Source: Francisella sp. SYW-9 (GTDB lineage Bacteria; Pseudomonadota; Gammaproteobacteria; Francisellales; Francisellaceae). Taken from it: a DNA stretch of 64,000 nucleotides. Positions within the stretch are counted from its first letter, which is position 1. Each line of letters opens with the position of its first letter. The notes beneath the pieces were generated by a model. It worked only from the letters and a program-made list of their open reading frames with translations, was not told the DNA's origin and ran no database searches. The translations under genes and the position numbers were made by a program. The stretch lies in contig NZ_VXKQ01000009.1 of assembly GCF_008711465.1 (NCBI RefSeq), positions 124,001 through 188,000 of the forward strand. Reading direction: 5' to 3'. This document shows positions 17,468-26,576 of the stretch, one piece after another.

Positions 17468-19252
17468 TTATTTCTTTAATACAGACAAGAAAGCTTCCTG
17501 AGGAATTTCAACTGAACCAATATTTTTCATTCTCTTTTTACCCTCTTTCTGCTTCTCTAGAAGTTTTTTCTTACGTGAAACATCACCACCATAACATTTT
17601 GCTAAGACATTTTTACGTAAAGCTTTAACTGTACTTCTAGCAACTATAGTACCACCTACAGCAGCCTGGATAGCTACTTCAAACATCTGTCTTGGGATAA
17701 GCTCTTTTAACCTTTCAACTAGCTCTCGCCCTTTGTACTTAGCTTGATCCTTATGCACAATACTTGCTAGAGCATCAACCTTATCACCATTTATAAGCAC
17801 GTCTAGACGCACCATATTTGCTGCTTCATAACGAACAAGTTCATAATCTAATGAGCCATATCCTTTAGTCACAGATTTTAAAGTATCAAAGAAATCTGAA
17901 ACAACCTCTATCATCGGTAAATCATAAGTTATTGAAACCTGATTACCAACGTAATTTAAATCAACCTGTACACCCCTTTTCTCAACACAGATAGTTATTA
18001 CACTACCGACATAATCTTTTGGCACAAGAATATTAGCTCGTACAATTGGCTCATGTATCTCTGCGATTGCGCCGGGCTCTGGTAGTTTAGCTGGATTATC
18101 GACTTCAACCATTTCACCATCTTTCTTAACTGCCTTGTAGACAACAGTTGGTGCTGAAGTGATTAAATCAAGATTATATTCTCTTTCTAATCTTTCCTGG
18201 ATAATCTCCATATGTAGCATGCCTAAGAAACCACACCTAAAACCAAATCCAAGGGCTTGAGATACCTCTGGCTCAAAAAATAATGAAGCATCATTTAGAC
18301 TCAGTTTATCTAGAGCTTCTCTAAAATCTGGATAGTCATCCGAACTTATGGTAAACATCCCTGCATAAACCTGTGGTTGTACCTTCTTAAACCCTGGTAC
18401 TGGCTTATCTGTAGGATTATGGGTATGTGTAAGAGTATCACCAACAGGAGCACCATGAATATCTTTTATACCAGCAATAATAAAACCAACCTCTCCTGCC
18501 TTTAAATGATCAAGATCTTTCATCTTCGGTGTAAATACACCGACTCTATCCACCTGATAAGAAACTCCCGTTGACATAACCTTGAATTTCTCACCTTTCT
18601 TCAAAGTACCATTTTTAATTCTAACTAATGAGACGACTCCTAAGTAATTATCAAACCATGAATCAATAATCAAAGCTTGCAGCTTATCATTAACATTACC
18701 CTGTGGTGCTGGAACTTTAGCAACGATTGTTTCTAGTACATCCTCTACACCTATACCAGTTTTTGCACTACAAGTAGTCGCACCAGTTGCGTCAATACCA
18801 ATGATCTCCTCAATCTCTTCTGCTACCCTATCAGGTTCAGCAGATGGAAGATCTATCTTATTTAATATTGGAATCACTTCTAAATCTTGCTCGATAGCTG
18901 TATAGCAATTAGCAACAGTTTGCGCTTCAACACCTTGAGCAGCATCTACAACAAGCAGAGCTCCTTCACAAGCAGCTAATGAGCGTGAAACTTCGTATGA
19001 GAAATCAACATGCCCTGGAGTATCAATAAAGTTAAGTTGATATGTTTGCCCATCTCTACCTGTGTAATCTAAAGTTACAGATTGAGCCTTGATCGTAATA
19101 CCTCTCTCTCTTTCTATATCCATAGAATCAAGAACCTGTTCTTTCATTTCACGCTCTGTTAAACCATTACAAACTTGGATGAATCTATCTGAGAGAGTCG
19201 ATTTACCATGGTCAATATGTGCTATTATTGAGAAATTTCTAATATTTTTCAT
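17468..19252 (-). CDS. lepA: Elongation factor 4 (LepA)
   Basis: Ribosome-binding GTPase related to EF-G, proposed to affect initiation, back-translocation or ribosome biogenesis. The 594-residue product has the G1 motif [10 protein letters not shown], switch region [11 protein letters not shown]3 DTPGHVDF, G4 NKIDLP, and the LepA-specific C-terminal domain with [20 protein letters not shown] followed by [20 protein letters not shown]. It is divergent from rpsT. In many proteobacteria lepA is paired with lepB (signal peptidase I), which is absent here. Confidence 0.98.
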   Translation of the reverse strand: MKNIRNFSIIAHIDHGKSTLSDRFIQVCNGLTEREMKEQVLDSMDIERERGITIKAQSVTLDYTGRDGQTYQLNFIDTPGHVDFSYEVSRSLAACEGALLVVDAAQGVEAQTVANCYTAIEQDLEVIPILNKIDLPSAEPDRVAEEIEEIIGIDATGATTCSAKTGIGVEDVLETIVAKVPAPQGNVNDKLQALIIDSWFDNYLGVVSLVRIKNGTLKKGEKFKVMSTGVSYQVDRVGVFTPKMKDLDHLKAGEVGFIIAGIKDIHGAPVGDTLTHTHNPTDKPVPGFKKVQPQVYAGMFTISSDDYPDFREALDKLSLNDASLFFEPEVSQALGFGFRCGFLGMLHMEIIQERLEREYNLDLITSAPTVVYKAVKKDGEMVEVDNPAKLPEPGAIAEIHEPIVRANILVPKDYVGSVITICVEKRGVQVDLNYVGNQVSITYDLPMIEVVSDFFDTLKSVTKGYGSLDYELVRYEAANMVRLDVLINGDKVDALASIVHKDQAKYKGRELVERLKELIPRQMFEVAIQAAVGGTIVARSTVKALRKNVLAKCYGGDVSRKKKLLEKQKEGKKRMKNIGSVEIPQEAFLSVLKK

Positions 19253-19389
19253 ATATGTGTATACTTTATCGGTTACGGTTATTTACTGAATTTATAAATC
19301 TAGCTAACTATTATGCTACAAAATGATGTTAAAATGTAGTAATAGTGATATTTAATAACTAATATTGATTAATTATCTTATATTTTTTA

Positions 19390-19418
19390 TTGACAAAAAA
19401 GCGTAATGTATGCAAAAT
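19390..19418 (+). promoter_or_regulatory. Probable sigma-70 promoter of rpsT
   Basis: A consensus -35 TTGACA (19390-19395) is followed after 17 bases by CAAAAT (19413-19418), a 4-of-6 match to the -10 consensus. It faces rpsT about 100 bases upstream, leaving room for an untranslated leader in which S20 autoregulation could act. Confidence 0.5.
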
Positions 19419-19515
19419 ACTTTAGCTATTATATTTATATATTTGTGTTTCTCGATTTATCCCCCAGAGAAACTAAAGTTATAAAAGTTAAAAAAATTAA
19501 AACTGGAGAATAAAA

Positions 19516-19785
19516 TTGGCTAACTCAAAACAAGCAAAAAAAAGAATTATTCAAGCTGAAAGAAATCGTCAACATAATGTTGCTCGTCGTTCTATGATGA
19601 GAACTTTCTTGAAAAAAACAACTAACGCTATAGAAAAAGGCGATGTTGAAGCTGCAAAAGAAAACTTCACAAAAGTAGTTCCTTTACTAGATAAGTATGC
19701 TACTAAAGGTTTAATCCATAAAAATAAAGCAGCTAGACATAAGTCTCGTTTAAGCGCTAAAATCAAAGCTCTTTCTGCTGCTTAA
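19516..19785 (+). CDS. rpsT: Small-subunit ribosomal protein S20
   Basis: Binds 16S rRNA in the body of the 30S subunit. The 89-residue, Lys/Arg- and Ala-rich helical product shows the family signature [20 protein letters not shown] and [10 protein letters not shown]. The start codon is TTG, preceded by TGGAG. E. coli rpsT also uses a UUG start, which is part of its translational autoregulation, so the same control may operate here. The gene is divergent from lepA. Confidence 0.97.
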   Translation: MANSKQAKKRIIQAERNRQHNVARRSMMRTFLKKTTNAIEKGDVEAAKENFTKVVPLLDKYATKGLIHKNKAARHKSRLSAKIKALSAA

Positions 19786-19869
19786 TTATTTTTTATTACT
19801 TTTCTATAAATATTTCCTAGTTCTTGTATTATTATATCTTTTAGCGTTACACAGAAATGTAATAATACA

Positions 19870-20223
19870 ATGCCTACAATCAAAATTTATTATACTGACA
19901 ATATTCAGATATCAGACAAATTAGATAAATTTAGCAAAAGCTTACATACTACTCTTGTTGAAATAATCAAAACAGATATTCATACATGTAGAACCCTAAT
20001 ATATCCATGCAAAAATTATATCGTTGGTGATAGCTCTAGTAATTTTGATGGCTTTATTCAACTTGAAGTAGACATTCTTCCTGGTAGGAGCACTGAGCTA
20101 CGCAAGAAACTAGGAAACATATTACTAGGTGATCTAAAATTACTTTGTAGTGACTGTGACATTTCTATAGATTATCGTGTTACTGTAAGACAAACAGATA
20201 CTGAATTTTATTTTGGTCTCTAG
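19870..20223 (+). CDS. CHMI-like tautomerase-fold protein
   Basis: A 117-residue protein resembling 5-carboxymethyl-2-hydroxymuconate delta-isomerase (HpcD/CHMI) in the tautomerase superfamily. It keeps the start MP, so that Pro would be the N-terminal catalytic residue after Met removal, and a block ILPGRSTELRKKLGNILLGD that aligns with the GRSLESRQEVGEML region of HpcD. No homoprotocatechuate degradation genes are nearby, so the natural substrate is probably different. It converges on and overlaps the bamE stop by 4 bases. Confidence 0.72.
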   Translation: MPTIKIYYTDNIQISDKLDKFSKSLHTTLVEIIKTDIHTCRTLIYPCKNYIVGDSSSNFDGFIQLEVDILPGRSTELRKKLGNILLGDLKLLCSDCDISIDYRVTVRQTDTEFYFGL

Positions 20224-20573
20224 AATACTGGTTCTTTAGTTGGTGGTGCATAGTTCCCAGCAATTCCAACTAATTTATCTTGGTTATTAAATGTCAATAT
20301 TAGTTTTGATTCACTAAAATTACTAGACTGCATATCTTTTTTGTAAGTATTAATATAGATATATTGATTAGGGTTGAAAGTATCTATCATATCAGGTGAG
20401 CCTAATATATATACAACCTCACTCTTAGTCATATCAGGCTTTATTAGTAGAAGCTTTTTATTTAATATTTTTTTACCCTGAGGAACTGGTGCAGTATATG
20501 GTTCTACACATCCTGCTAAGAAAAAACTAATTGTAGCCAAGATAATAATTTTAGTTAGTCTTTTTGAATTCAT
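20220..20573 (-). CDS. bamE: BamE/SmpA-family outer-membrane lipoprotein
   Basis: Small lipoprotein of the outer-membrane beta-barrel assembly machine. The 117-residue product has a signal peptide with lipobox LAGC (lipidated Cys22). The fold motif follows: MTKSEVVYILGSPDMIDTF, then a YIYINT strand, then LILTFNNQDKLVGI, all typical of BamE. The next gene upstream (SIS-domain protein) ends 4 bases away from its start, so the two are probably co-transcribed. Confidence 0.85.
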   Translation of the reverse strand: MNSKRLTKIIILATISFFLAGCVEPYTAPVPQGKKILNKKLLLIKPDMTKSEVVYILGSPDMIDTFNPNQYIYINTYKKDMQSSNFSESKLILTFNNQDKLVGIAGNYAPPTKEPVF

Positions 20574-20577
20574 TTTA

Positions 20578-21174
20578 TTAATCTTCTAGGCCTGCGAATA
20601 ATTTTTGATCTATAATATCACATAAGCAATGGATTATAAGAAAATGATTTTCTTGTATACTAGCAACGTTATCTGAAGGAACTCTCAATTCTATATCCTC
20701 AGGGTTATACATATTTTGTAGCCTTCCGCCATTTCCGCCTGTTAGGGCTATAACTTTCATTTCAAGATCATGAGCTTCTTCAACAGCTTTAAGTATATTC
20801 TCAGAGTCACCACTAGTAGATATAACTAATAATATATCATCTTCATTACCCAATGCCGCAACTTGCTTAGAAAAAATCTCGGCAAAACCATAATGATTGC
20901 CTACTGCTGTAATAGTTGCAGTATCAGATGTCAAAGAAATTGCTGGTAAAGGTGGTCTTTCCATTTCAAAGTGATTTAATAGCTTTGATGAAAAATGTTG
21001 AGCTATTGCACCTGATCCACCATTGCCACATACTAAGATCTTACCGCCATTCTCTAAGCAAGAAACCATAGCTTTTGCAGCTTGAGAAATAGCTGGAGGT
21101 AAAACATTTGCTGTTTCTATTTTAGCTTGTATACTACTTTCAAAATAGCTATTAACCTTATCTAAAGAAGTCAT
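20578..21174 (-). CDS. diaA: SIS-domain protein, DiaA/GmhA type
   Basis: A 198-residue SIS (sugar isomerase) domain protein. The sequence follows E. coli DiaA closely: GKILVCGNGGSGAIAQHF, FEMERPPLPAISLTSDT, LVISTSGDSENI, KVIALTGGNGG, and the C-terminal SIQENHFLIIHCLCDIID. DiaA binds DnaA and promotes timely replication initiation. GmhA isomerises sedoheptulose 7-phosphate, and short SIS proteins of the two types are hard to separate by eye. The pairing with bamE does not decide it. I favour DiaA from the C-terminal motif. Confidence 0.75.
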   Translation of the reverse strand: MTSLDKVNSYFESSIQAKIETANVLPPAISQAAKAMVSCLENGGKILVCGNGGSGAIAQHFSSKLLNHFEMERPPLPAISLTSDTATITAVGNHYGFAEIFSKQVAALGNEDDILLVISTSGDSENILKAVEEAHDLEMKVIALTGGNGGRLQNMYNPEDIELRVPSDNVASIQENHFLIIHCLCDIIDQKLFAGLED

Positions 21175-21345
21175 TTTTTACTCTATATTTAAGTCCTAGA
21201 AAAATTTTACTATATCCAATTTTTGATAGCCAGTGTAATAACTAGTATTTCAAATGAATCTAAGATTATATTAAAAAAAACTCTCTTTTATATTACAATG
21301 TATAGTTAAAGTATTTATTTTAACTACAGGATCTAAATAAAGACA

Positions 21346-22278
21346 GTGTTACATCTACGATCTCAACTAGGAATTTCATTATTAGAGATTTTGTTTGTAA
21401 TCGCAATAATAGCTTTGATTGCTTCAGTATCCATTCCGGTCTACTCAAACTACACGATTAGATCAAAAATATCCAACCAACTGAGCTTTATGGGAGCTAT
21501 TAAACAAGATGTTTCCAATGCAATAGCTAATCAAACTAGTGTCTCTACTATCAATATAAATGATCCTCATATGAGTGTTGATGAAAATGCAGATATCTCT
21601 CGCAATATTGGTAGCTCAGGAGCACAAACTGTCTCTGGAGATGCCTACATATTACTTAGATCTACCATTAATGGTAGTATTATAGAGTGGCGATGTATAA
21701 TTACTGGAGAAAATATCACACAAGCTATGGTTCCATCAACTTGCCAAGGTTATGGCATAGATTTTTATAATGCTCTTACTCAAAATTCATTAATCCCTGA
21801 TGGATATGGCTTCCAATGGGGAGATAACCCTGCTCCAGATGGTTTCTTAGCATTTATCGACTCTGACCACCCCTTCACAGGTGATTGGTATACAGATGGT
21901 GGTAAACTCGAAGTATGGAATGGTTTTGAGAACTCTGATGGTAGAGAAGCCGCTATTGAGTTAGATGGCCATTCAAATGAAATTGTTGAGCTATCTCATG
22001 ATCTAAATACTGAAGGGTTTAAAAAAATGAATCTAAGCTTTGAGTATTACTCCCGTACGGGGGATGCCTCAGGAGGCTTTGAAGTTCTCTTAGGCGATGA
22101 AGTAGTTTATACACAAGAAGACTTCTCATCAGACTGGCAAAATATTAGCATTGACCTAGATAACTCAGATGGTGCTTCAACTAAAAAACTAACTATTCGT
22201 GAAGCTGGGGCTGATGATAGTATGGGTGCTATTATTGACCTTAAGACTATAAAAGTTGAACCAGTAGAATTAATCTAG
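21346..22278 (+). CDS. Type IV pilin-like protein with adhesin-like C-terminal domain
   Basis: A 310-residue protein starting at GTG. Residues 1-37 are a classical type IV prepilin N terminus: a short basic leader, cleavage after Gly9, then ISLLEILFVIAIIALIAS with Glu at mature position 5. Residues 38-150 resemble an ordinary pilin head with two cysteines. From about residue 170 there is an extra Asp/Gly-rich beta domain with FTGDWYTDGGKLEVWNG, AAIELDGHSNEI and MNLSFEYYSRTGD. That pattern resembles the GxVEVW...VELD domains of large bacterial adhesins. It is about twice the usual pilin length, so a minor or tip pilin carrying a binding domain is the likely role. Confidence 0.8.
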   Translation: MLHLRSQLGISLLEILFVIAIIALIASVSIPVYSNYTIRSKISNQLSFMGAIKQDVSNAIANQTSVSTININDPHMSVDENADISRNIGSSGAQTVSGDAYILLRSTINGSIIEWRCIITGENITQAMVPSTCQGYGIDFYNALTQNSLIPDGYGFQWGDNPAPDGFLAFIDSDHPFTGDWYTDGGKLEVWNGFENSDGREAAIELDGHSNEIVELSHDLNTEGFKKMNLSFEYYSRTGDASGGFEVLLGDEVVYTQEDFSSDWQNISIDLDNSDGASTKKLTIREAGADDSMGAIIDLKTIKVEPVELI

Positions 22279-22353
22279 AACTGCCATAAAAATATTTATC
22301 TTATATTTTTTATCTATACTATTGAATAAAATAGCGTAAATCTTGTCACCCTT

Positions 22354-24654
22354 ATGAAACTACAAAATATAGCATTATTATCTCTTATAATATCAGGTAT
22401 AGCTTTTGCTAATCCTGTTAGTCTCTGCCAACAAAATAGTTGTTTTGTAATTGATCCAGCAACTCTAAAAGTCGACCTTAAAAAAGGAACTAATGAGACT
22501 CCTATATCAGCTGCCCAAGCAAAGCAAAGTTTCAAAATAATATCACAGAATAAAAGCGAGTTAGACTTTACACGCGATAATATTAATGTTGATTTTAAGT
22601 TAGATAACAATGGATTAAATGTTAGTTTTAAAAATAATCAAAAACTGACTAGAACACAAAATAAATCTATTACCTTCCCTATTATTAGTGGAGAAAAATC
22701 TTTCTTATTACCAATGTTAGAAGGATGGAATATCCCCGCAAACAATAAAAAATGGATAAAATACTTAACATCAACTTCTAGTGAAAGGTATCCTTTATCC
22801 GGTATTGGTAGCCTATCAATGCAATTTTTAACAGCTGGATTTGGTAAGTCTGCTACCTACTATCAGATTAGTAATATCTTTGATAATTCTTTTTGGTTTA
22901 CAGGTAAGGAAAATTTAACGTTACATTTTAAACATACTTTTAATATCTTAAACGAAGATAAACCTTTTGGATTCACAGTTAAAGAATTAAAGAATGATCC
23001 AGCAGTAATTGCTGATACATATCGTCAACATAAGATAGATCAAGGAGATTTTGTAACATTAACAGAAAAAGCTAAAGTCGTCCCAGATGTTACAAAGCTT
23101 TATGGTGCTCCTTTTATATATCTTTGGGGAGATGAACTAGTTGGTCAAACAAATATAAATTGGAAAGAACTCCAAAAGTTTGTCAAACAACAACTTGAAA
23201 GTAAGTCTGATAACCCAACAAAATACTTTAATATAATACTAAAAGAACACTCGAATAACTCTCTAGAAGAGTTTGCCAAACAAAAGTGGCTTTATAAATC
23301 TCTAAAATCAGATGTCGACAATGCTCTTAAAGAATTAGTAAAAGATCCAACATTATGGAACAAGCAAGAGTTTGACTCCATTAAACTAAATTCAGCCGCT
23401 ACCAAATTAATATCTGAGCCAAGAACTCCTGCCAATACGATCGCACTTAATAAAAACCTAATCCAATCTGCTTACTCTAAATATATTGCTCCTGTCCCTC
23501 AATGGGGTAATGGTGTCTCTATATGGATGATAAAACAACTACAAGATATAGGTTTAAAAAATTCTTGGCTAGGTCTAAATGATGTAATGGATGGTATATA
23601 TCATACTAATGTTATTAATAACGCTAAAAAAGCTGGATATCTTATAGCTCCTTATGATTCATATAATTCATTAATAGAAAAAAACCCAGATTCTATGCCA
23701 ACAGCTTATTTTGCTACCAAAGAAAACTTCTTTGATAAAGCTGCAATAATTAAACAAAATGGTAAATATCTCCAAGGTTTCTTAGATGGGCAACGCGAAT
23801 TAAACTCTTCATATGCAATGCCTCAAGTCAAGCTCCGTCTAAATAAAGCTATAAACATATATAATACAAAATTTAACTCCTGGTTCTTTGATAGTGATGG
23901 AGCTGGTGCTCTATATAATGATTTTTCTACGAAGCACCCTCAAACTAAAGCTCAAGACGCCCAAAATAAAATAGATTATTTTAAATGGGCTGCTAAGCAT
24001 TATAATTTAGTAGTTGGTACAGAAGATGGTAAAGATTATATTGCACCTGTCGCAGTTTATGGCCAAGGTTTAGTTTCTCAAGGCATTTGGGATAAAGATA
24101 TGCGCAAAAATAAGAATTCAAAATACTATATGGGAAGCTATTGGTCACCCACTGGAATTCCTCCTAGATATGGCAAACCTACTCCATTAAAGCCTTTATT
24201 AAGCTATATATACTACAACCCTACCTTTGAAGTTCCTCTTTATCAAATGGTTTACAACAATAGCATTATAACTTCTGATCACTGGGAATATGCAACCTTT
24301 AAATTCCCTTCTCAGATAAAGAACAATATCTTGAAGACTTTCTTATACAACTATCCACCATTATTACATTTAGATAGAAAAGCTTGGGAACAACAAAAGA
24401 ACCTTCTAAGCAAATACTTACCAGTATGGTCTAAGTGGCATAAAGTTTTAGTGCAACAGAAGATGACTAACTTTAGCTACTTAAGCAAGGATAAATTACT
24501 TCAATCTACACAGTTCTCAAATGGTGTTATGGTAATTGCTAACTTTGCTGATTCTACGAAAAATTATAATAAAATAGATATCCCTGCAAAAAGTATTGTT
24601 ATTCTACAAAACAATAAAATAGTTCAACGTTTTACTGCTACGAGTTTTGAATAA
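22354..24654 (+). CDS. Secreted glycoside hydrolase related to GH101/GH129
   Basis: A 766-residue protein with a Sec signal peptide (cleavage near residue 19, GIAFA). It has an N-terminal beta domain and a central barrel carrying the candidate catalytic motif FNSWFFDSDGAGALYNDFS and the late motif FEVPLYQMVYNNSIITSDHW. Both are typical of glycosidases related to the endo-alpha-N-acetylgalactosaminidase (GH101) and alpha-N-acetylgalactosaminidase (GH129) families. The substrate is probably a glycan of host or environmental origin, but this is inference. It lies 75 bases downstream of the pilin-adhesin gene on the same strand and may share its transcript. Confidence 0.7.
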   Translation: MKLQNIALLSLIISGIAFANPVSLCQQNSCFVIDPATLKVDLKKGTNETPISAAQAKQSFKIISQNKSELDFTRDNINVDFKLDNNGLNVSFKNNQKLTRTQNKSITFPIISGEKSFLLPMLEGWNIPANNKKWIKYLTSTSSERYPLSGIGSLSMQFLTAGFGKSATYYQISNIFDNSFWFTGKENLTLHFKHTFNILNEDKPFGFTVKELKNDPAVIADTYRQHKIDQGDFVTLTEKAKVVPDVTKLYGAPFIYLWGDELVGQTNINWKELQKFVKQQLESKSDNPTKYFNIILKEHSNNSLEEFAKQKWLYKSLKSDVDNALKELVKDPTLWNKQEFDSIKLNSAATKLISEPRTPANTIALNKNLIQSAYSKYIAPVPQWGNGVSIWMIKQLQDIGLKNSWLGLNDVMDGIYHTNVINNAKKAGYLIAPYDSYNSLIEKNPDSMPTAYFATKENFFDKAAIIKQNGKYLQGFLDGQRELNSSYAMPQVKLRLNKAINIYNTKFNSWFFDSDGAGALYNDFSTKHPQTKAQDAQNKIDYFKWAAKHYNLVVGTEDGKDYIAPVAVYGQGLVSQGIWDKDMRKNKNSKYYMGSYWSPTGIPPRYGKPTPLKPLLSYIYYNPTFEVPLYQMVYNNSIITSDHWEYATFKFPSQIKNNILKTFLYNYPPLLHLDRKAWEQQKNLLSKYLPVWSKWHKVLVQQKMTNFSYLSKDKLLQSTQFSNGVMVIANFADSTKNYNKIDIPAKSIVILQNNKIVQRFTATSFE

Positions 24655-24841
24655 ATTTTTCTACACTATATTTAATTTTCTAAACAATCCAGCTTGCAAT
24701 AATAATTAAGTCTATTGATTTATATGGTATCCTTTACAATCATTATAAGATAGAACACTGTACTACTAGCATAGACTACGGGTAGCAAAGCTTATTTCCC
24801 GAAGGATCTAATTTGTGAAAAAATAAGAAGAGTTATTTACT

Positions 24842-26005
24842 TTAAAATTTATTATAGATAATTAACCCAAAACAAATAACTGGAAGTATTGTACACATTA
24901 ATAAGAAGCTCCAAATATATTCAAATGGTATATAACCCATTATAGAAACTGCGATAACCGCCGTTAACATATTTATAAAGTTCATTGCTGCGGAAGCATT
25001 TGATTTACACTCAATTGCTGTCGATGCTAAATGTGATGCTGTAGGGTATATAAAGTTACATACAAAGTACATCAAAGTTATTAACACAAAGAATATTAAC
25101 GGCGTCATATCATTCGCAATCTTTAACCCAGCCATAATTACAACCAACACTAGAAAACATATCAAAGCAACTATAAGTATTCTATGACTGTCATGTTTGT
25201 TTATTATTTTAGCAATCAATATTGAACCTAATACAATACCTACAATCGTCATTGACGTCCATAAACTATATTGCGCACTATTAAGACCAAACATTTGATG
25301 AGCAATAAAAGGTCCTCCTGCTGAATAACAATAGCTAAAAACAGTCATTACACCTAATGTCATTGCAAATACTATTAATTTGAAACTACTAAAAGCATCC
25401 TTATAACCATCAATAATAGCTGATACATTTAGGTTAAAGTCAAAGTCTTTCTTATTTTCATAAAGAAAGCTAGCTATAAACATTATTACAGCATGTATTA
25501 ATAGCACGTAAAAACAATAATACCAATGAGTGTAAGTACTAATTAAACCTCCTATCAATGTGGCTAATGTTAATGAAATCGCAAAAGATAGTGTAGCAAA
25601 TGACAATGCTAACTTTGCTTTATGCGGTTCAACAGAATTATTTAATATAATAAAAGTACATACCAGTCCTGCTGATGCTCCTATAGCTGTTATAAATCTT
25701 CCTATTAGCAACATTGTCATAGAAGGTGATAATAAGCATATTAAAATACCAATAACATTTATAATCATACCAATTCTTAATGTTATGGAATCTCCATATT
25801 TCTTTGCAATTGGTCCATATATTATTTGACCAGCAACATACCCTATAAGGAAAATACTCACTAACCATTCAACAGCCCCACTAGATAATCCAAATTCTTT
25901 AGAAATACTTGGTAAAGCAGGATTTATAATAACTGCTGAAGCACTAGCTATACTAATATAGCTTAGCAGAATTATTATTTTATAATTTTTCATAACTTTT
26001 CTCAT
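24842..26005 (-). CDS. MFS transporter, DHA1/Bcr-like (copy 1)
   Basis: A 387-residue, 12-helix major facilitator. Motif A is recognisable as YGPIAKKYGDSITLRIG after helix 2, and motif C-like GASAGLVCTFIIL in helix 5 suggests a proton antiporter of the drug-efflux type. It is a clear paralogue of the transporter at 26577-27746, from which it differs by scattered substitutions along its whole length. Two copies of a 50-bp promoter-like repeat lie upstream of its start. The substrate is unknown. Confidence 0.8.
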   Translation of the reverse strand: MRKVMKNYKIIILLSYISIASASAVIINPALPSISKEFGLSSGAVEWLVSIFLIGYVAGQIIYGPIAKKYGDSITLRIGMIINVIGILICLLSPSMTMLLIGRFITAIGASAGLVCTFIILNNSVEPHKAKLALSFATLSFAISLTLATLIGGLISTYTHWYYCFYVLLIHAVIMFIASFLYENKKDFDFNLNVSAIIDGYKDAFSSFKLIVFAMTLGVMTVFSYCYSAGGPFIAHQMFGLNSAQYSLWTSMTIVGIVLGSILIAKIINKHDSHRILIVALICFLVLVVIMAGLKIANDMTPLIFFVLITLMYFVCNFIYPTASHLASTAIECKSNASAAMNFINMLTAVIAVSIMGYIPFEYIWSFLLMCTILPVICFGLIIYNKF

Positions 26006-26044
26006 TTATTATTTTATTAGACAATATATTAAATAAAAGGCAAC

Positions 26045-26094
26045 ATTTTACAATAATAAATATGTTTAACTTAAGTATACTTTTTTTAAACAGT
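26045..26094 (-). promoter_or_regulatory. 50-bp promoter/operator repeat, copy B
   Basis: On the plus strand it starts ATTTTACAATA and ends TACTTTTTTTAAACAGT. It aligns without gaps to copies A and C. On the minus strand the first block gives a -35 TTGTAA, followed 16 bases later by TAATAT (26026-26031), which would drive the MFS gene ending at 24842. The other half is probably a regulator site. Confidence 0.6.
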
Positions 26095-26174
26095 AGTAAT
26101 TATAAAAAAATAAATCACTAAAATTATCATTTATTACTTTTTACTTATGAAATATATAATAAATTAAAAATAAT

Positions 26175-26224
26175 ATTTTACAATAGCCTAGAAGTTTAAC
26201 ATTAGATTACTTTTATTTAACAAT
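26175..26224 (-). promoter_or_regulatory. 50-bp promoter/operator repeat, copy C
   Basis: Same layout as copies A and B: ATTTTACAATA at one end and TTACTTTTATTTAACAAT at the other, without gaps. Minus strand -35 TTGTAA and -10 TATTAT (26156-26161) are again 16 bases apart. It lies 130 bases upstream of copy B and points the same way, so it could be a tandem promoter for the same transporter. Confidence 0.55.
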
Positions 26225-26576
26225 CCAGATAGAAAGACTAAAATAACAAACATAGAAACCTTAAATCACTTTCTTATATCTTGATATTAAAATAGTCAAA
26301 ATTAATTTAATAGATAATATTTCTTATATAAAAAGAAGTATACATTCAAAACTTTAATGAAGAATATATTTGACTAACACAAACTAAGAATAAATTACTT
26401 GGGTTAATATCATCACAAATAGTTAAACTATGAAAAATAGCATTTTAGAGATATCTATAGCTAGCAACTCTGATAACTCAGAAAATTCATACCAATACTG
26501 TTTGAGATAGGATATTGAAAATATAGAATAATCATTTAGCTGATGCTAATAAGGATTAGTGTGCATAATGAGTTTA

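Larger units (their letters stand above)
26006..26576. other. 571-bp gap between paralogous MFS genes
   Basis: No convincing coding frame. The stretch is very AT-rich and holds two copies of the promoter/operator repeat (26045-26094 and 26175-26224). Beyond 26225 I see only short frames, the longest plus-strand candidate being 26 codons at 26430 without ribosome binding site. It may be a remnant of a duplicated regulator gene, but no residual LysR similarity is visible. Confidence 0.5.

Noticed and set aside
26430-26510. 26-codon plus-strand frame in the gap between MFS genes
   Set aside because: No ribosome binding site and no similarity to the LysR gene that might have been lost there.
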